A program made the position numbers and the translations under genes. Positions 6,347 through 8,147 of a DNA stretch of 8,147 nucleotides are shown piece by piece. Under the pieces are notes generated by a model. It saw only the letters and a list, made by a program, of their open reading frames with translations, did no database searches and had not been told where the DNA came from. Origin of the DNA: Candidatus Scybalocola fimicaballi (GTDB lineage: Bacteria > Bacteroidota > Bacteroidia > Bacteroidales > Paludibacteraceae); assembly GCA_002317115.1 (NCBI GenBank), contig DCIP01000187.1, positions 839 through 8,985 of the forward strand, in the 5' to 3' direction. Numbering within the stretch: position 1 is the first letter of the stretch; every line of letters begins with the position of its first letter.

Positions 6347-6867
6347 GTGGATATCTAAAAAGCAGACGATTGTCGCCTCCAGCCAACCTGAAGGCACGCC
6401 CCACTACAGACATCGCCAAAGAGGGATTGTTCAACATCCTCAACAACGAGGTTGATTTTGAGGAACTGACAGTGCTTGACATGTTTGGCGGAACAGGAAG
6501 CATCAGTTTGGAATTTATCTCAAGAGGTTGCACCGACGTCACTCTTATAGAGATGAACCAGATAAATTTCAACTTCATCAAGAAGACGCGAGACGAGTTG
6601 AATCTTAAAGATTCTTGGGAGATAATCAAAGGCGACAGTTTCAAGTTTATCGAGAAATGTGGTCGCAAATACGACATCATCTTTGCCGATCCTCCATATT
6701 CACACGAAAAGTTGAAGGAAATTCCACAGTTGGTGGCAGATCTTGGTTTGCTTGCCGACGACGGAATGTTAATCTTGGAGCATCCAAAAGAGTTTGATTT
6801 CAGCGACAACGACCATTTCTTCCGTCATCGCAACTACGGACACGTCAACTTCAGTTTCTTCAAATGA
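6334..6867 (+). CDS. rsmD: 16S rRNA (guanine(966)-N2)-methyltransferase RsmD
   Basis: This SAM-dependent enzyme methylates N2 of G966 in 16S rRNA (E. coli numbering) during small-subunit assembly. At 177 aa it is the normal length. The family pattern is clear: MRIISGYLKSRRL at the N-terminus, RPTTDIAKEGLFNIL (22-36), SAM motif I VLDMFGGTGSISLE (47-60), the acidic strand end LIEMN (71-75) that contacts the SAM ribose, and the catalytic IIFADPPY (115-122), where DPPY positions the target guanine amino group. The start codon lies inside the last codons of the DUF3822-like gene (13-bp overlap), and its stop overlaps folB by 4 bp (ATGA). It is therefore an internal, translationally coupled operon gene. 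The C-terminus ends with the usual VNFSFF-type strand. Confidence 0.97.
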   Translation: MRIISGYLKSRRLSPPANLKARPTTDIAKEGLFNILNNEVDFEELTVLDMFGGTGSISLEFISRGCTDVTLIEMNQINFNFIKKTRDELNLKDSWEIIKGDSFKFIEKCGRKYDIIFADPPYSHEKLKEIPQLVADLGLLADDGMLILEHPKEFDFSDNDHFFRHRNYGHVNFSFFK

Positions 6868-7229
6868 AAAGCATCCGCACAATCCGTCTCAACAATATTC
6901 GCATCCACGCCTTCCACGGAGCTATCCCTACGGAGAATATCGTCGGAGCTGATTATATAGTCAACGTGGAGGTGAAAGCCGATTGGGGCGACGCCGCAAA
7001 GGGCGACGACCTCACCAAGACCATCAATTATGCCGAAATCAACGACATAGTGAGAGAAGAGATGCGCAAGCAACGTATATTGATAGAGACAGTGGCAGAA
7101 AGCATCGTCGACAGAATCCTCCAGACATTCTCATTGGTGGAGGAGGCAGAAGTGTCAGTAGCGAAACTAAACCCACCAATGACTGGAGAAATTGAATCCG
7201 CCGAGGTGGTTGTGAGAAAGATTAAATAA
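6864..7229 (+). CDS. folB: Dihydroneopterin aldolase
   Basis: This enzyme converts 7,8-dihydroneopterin to 6-hydroxymethyl-7,8-dihydropterin and glycolaldehyde in tetrahydrofolate synthesis. At 121 aa it is full length for the tunnelling-fold family. Residues matching the characterised S. aureus enzyme can be placed: Glu24 in PTEN after HAFHGA, Tyr56 in NYAEI, the pterin-anchoring Glu75 in LIETVAE, and the catalytic Lys101 in VAKLNPPM. All are present, so it should be active. The start ATG overlaps the rsmD stop (ATGA), indicating coupling. It ends the tightly packed operon; a REP-like palindrome follows 5 bp after its stop. No other folate genes are in the window. Confidence 0.95.
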   Translation: MKSIRTIRLNNIRIHAFHGAIPTENIVGADYIVNVEVKADWGDAAKGDDLTKTINYAEINDIVREEMRKQRILIETVAESIVDRILQTFSLVEEAEVSVAKLNPPMTGEIESAEVVVRKIK

Positions 7230-7234
7230 CGTAG

Positions 7235-7254
7235 AGACGCACGGACGTGCGTCT
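7235..7254. repeat. REP-like palindrome
   Basis: AGACGCACG (7235-7243) and CGTGCGTCT (7246-7254) form a perfect 9-bp inverted repeat with a GA loop, preceded by GTAG. GC-rich palindromes beginning GTAGAGACGC are, from memory, a dispersed intergenic repeat type in Bacteroidetes and some other phyla. No T-run follows, so it is not a classical terminator, though it may stabilise the 3' end of the folB transcript. Confidence 0.7.
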
Positions 7255-7276
7255 AACAACGATATAAGACAGACGA

Positions 7277-8116
7277 ATGAACCAAAGACGAATTTTGACC
7301 ATACAAGACATATCCTGCGTCGGACAATGCTCGCTTACCGTGGCATTGCCTATCCTTTCGGCGATGGGAATAGAGACGGCGGTACTTCCGTCGGCAGTGC
7401 TATCCACCCACACAGGAGGCTTCACAGGATACACTTATCGCGACTTGACTGAGGATTTGCCCGCAATCAAGGAGCATTGGAAGCGTCAAGGCATCAGGTT
7501 CGGAGCCATCTACACAGGCTACGTTGGTTCAGCCAAACAACTACAATACATCCTCGACATCTACAACGAAGTGACAACCGAGGATGCAAAACTCATCGTC
7601 GACCCTGTGATGGGAGACCACGGCAAACTCTATGCCGGATTCGATTTGGATTTCGTTGAGAAGATGAAAGCGTTCTGCGCAAAAGCCGACGTCATTCTTC
7701 CCAACATCACAGAATGCTCCTTCATGCTTGGCGATGAATTCCACGCCACAGGCCACACTATGGAATATGTGGAGCACGTGATCGGCGGGCTACGCAAAAT
7801 CGGAGCCAAGAACATTGTAATGACGGGAGTAGAGATGAAAGAAGGAGAGCAAGGAGTGGCAGTCTACAACGCAGAGACAGGCAAAACCACCATCATCTCA
7901 CGTCCAAGAATCCCCGGCACTTACCACAGCACAGGAGACATCTTCTCCAGCACCTTCAGCGGAGCCTATTTCTTAGGCAAAACCATTGAAGAATCAGCAC
8001 AAATAGCAGTAGACTTTACCGTTGCCTCTATCAAGACAACTGAAGGAGACAAAAGCCACTGGTATGGAGTCCGTTTTGAAAAGGCCTTGCCAGATTTGAT
8101 TAGGTTAATTCAATAG
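7277..8116 (+). CDS. pdxY: Pyridoxal/pyridoxamine kinase (PdxY-type, PfkB superfamily)
   Basis: This enzyme phosphorylates pyridoxal (and probably pyridoxamine) with ATP to salvage vitamin B6. At 279 aa it has the normal length of the ribokinase-fold PdxY group. Key features: ILTIQDISCVGQCSLTVALPIL (6-27) with the substrate-pocket start, STHTGGF (43-49), GYVGS (81-85), the VDPVMGDHGKLYAG block (108-121) typical of B6 kinases, LPNITE (141-146), and the phosphoryl-transfer anion hole STGDIFSS (218-225) with catalytic Asp221. The first Gly of the common GTGD is Ser here, which is probably tolerated. The gene begins 47 bp after folB behind a REP-like palindrome. I see no clear promoter in that gap, so it may be read from the operon upstream. 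The paralogue ThiD-type HMP kinase is less likely given the DHGKLYAG segment and length. The 31 bp after its stop hold nothing recognisable. Confidence 0.93.
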   Translation: MNQRRILTIQDISCVGQCSLTVALPILSAMGIETAVLPSAVLSTHTGGFTGYTYRDLTEDLPAIKEHWKRQGIRFGAIYTGYVGSAKQLQYILDIYNEVTTEDAKLIVDPVMGDHGKLYAGFDLDFVEKMKAFCAKADVILPNITECSFMLGDEFHATGHTMEYVEHVIGGLRKIGAKNIVMTGVEMKEGEQGVAVYNAETGKTTIISRPRIPGTYHSTGDIFSSTFSGAYFLGKTIEESAQIAVDFTVASIKTTEGDKSHWYGVRFEKALPDLIRLIQ

Positions 8117-8147
8117 AATATCGAGCAATTATTGAGGATTGCAAAGG

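Noticed and set aside
6174..6809. 211-aa open frame on the minus strand opposite rsmD
   Set aside because: It is antisense to a clear RsmD sequence, Ser-rich and low in family-like features, as expected for a shadow frame.
7928..7951. Loss of function in the B6 kinase because GTGD is STGD
   Set aside because: The catalytic Asp and the following Gly-Asp geometry are kept, and the rest of the protein is intact. Ser in the first position is most likely tolerated.
8125..8144. GCAAT/ATTGC inverted repeat after pdxY
   Set aside because: The 5-bp stem has a wide loop and no T-run, and the window ends there. Chance is likely.

Overview
The window looks like a piece of a Bacteroidales chromosome, probably Prevotella-like or a close relative. 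Three things support this. Several intergenic regions carry the Bacteroidetes-type promoter (TTG or TTTG near -33, TAnnTTTG near -7). The leaders just before strongly codon-biased genes are A-rich rather than Shine-Dalgarno-like. The gene families include a DUF3822-like protein and an AAA/DUF4143 ATPase of the type common in this order. The genus is an inference; no rRNA or other marker settles it.

Layout: (i) 3-974 is the 3' part of a membrane sensor histidine kinase cut by the window edge, followed by an unrecognised 112-aa conserved-type protein (1015-1353). (ii) 1385-1918 is a self-contained rplS (ribosomal protein L19) unit with its own promoter, a roughly 90-nt leader that may fold, and a strong intrinsic terminator. 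(iii) 1933-3289 looks like an accessory cassette: three 41-bp tandem repeats that each form a hairpin, a -7 box, and an AT-rich AAA/DUF4143 ATPase gene. (iv) 3290-4699 on the minus strand is a RecD/UvrD-like SF1 helicase whose stop codon directly abuts the ATPase stop. (v) 4716-4762 is a compact divergent control region. (vi) 4799-7229 is a plus-strand operon: a membrane-anchored, pseudopilin-like protein with ribosomal-protein-level codon bias, a DUF3822-like protein with a possible degenerate actin/PilM-like fold, rsmD (16S rRNA m2G966 methyltransferase) and folB (dihydroneopterin aldolase), with tight or overlapping junctions. (vii) A REP-like palindrome separates folB from a pyridoxal/pyridoxamine kinase gene (7277-8116).

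Most genes are housekeeping. The least understood and most interesting parts are the pseudopilin-like/DUF3822 pair coupled to rsmD and folB, the repeat array in front of the AAA ATPase, and the possible L19 leader RNA. I see no CRISPR array, tRNA, rRNA, insertion sequence or convincing new defence system.
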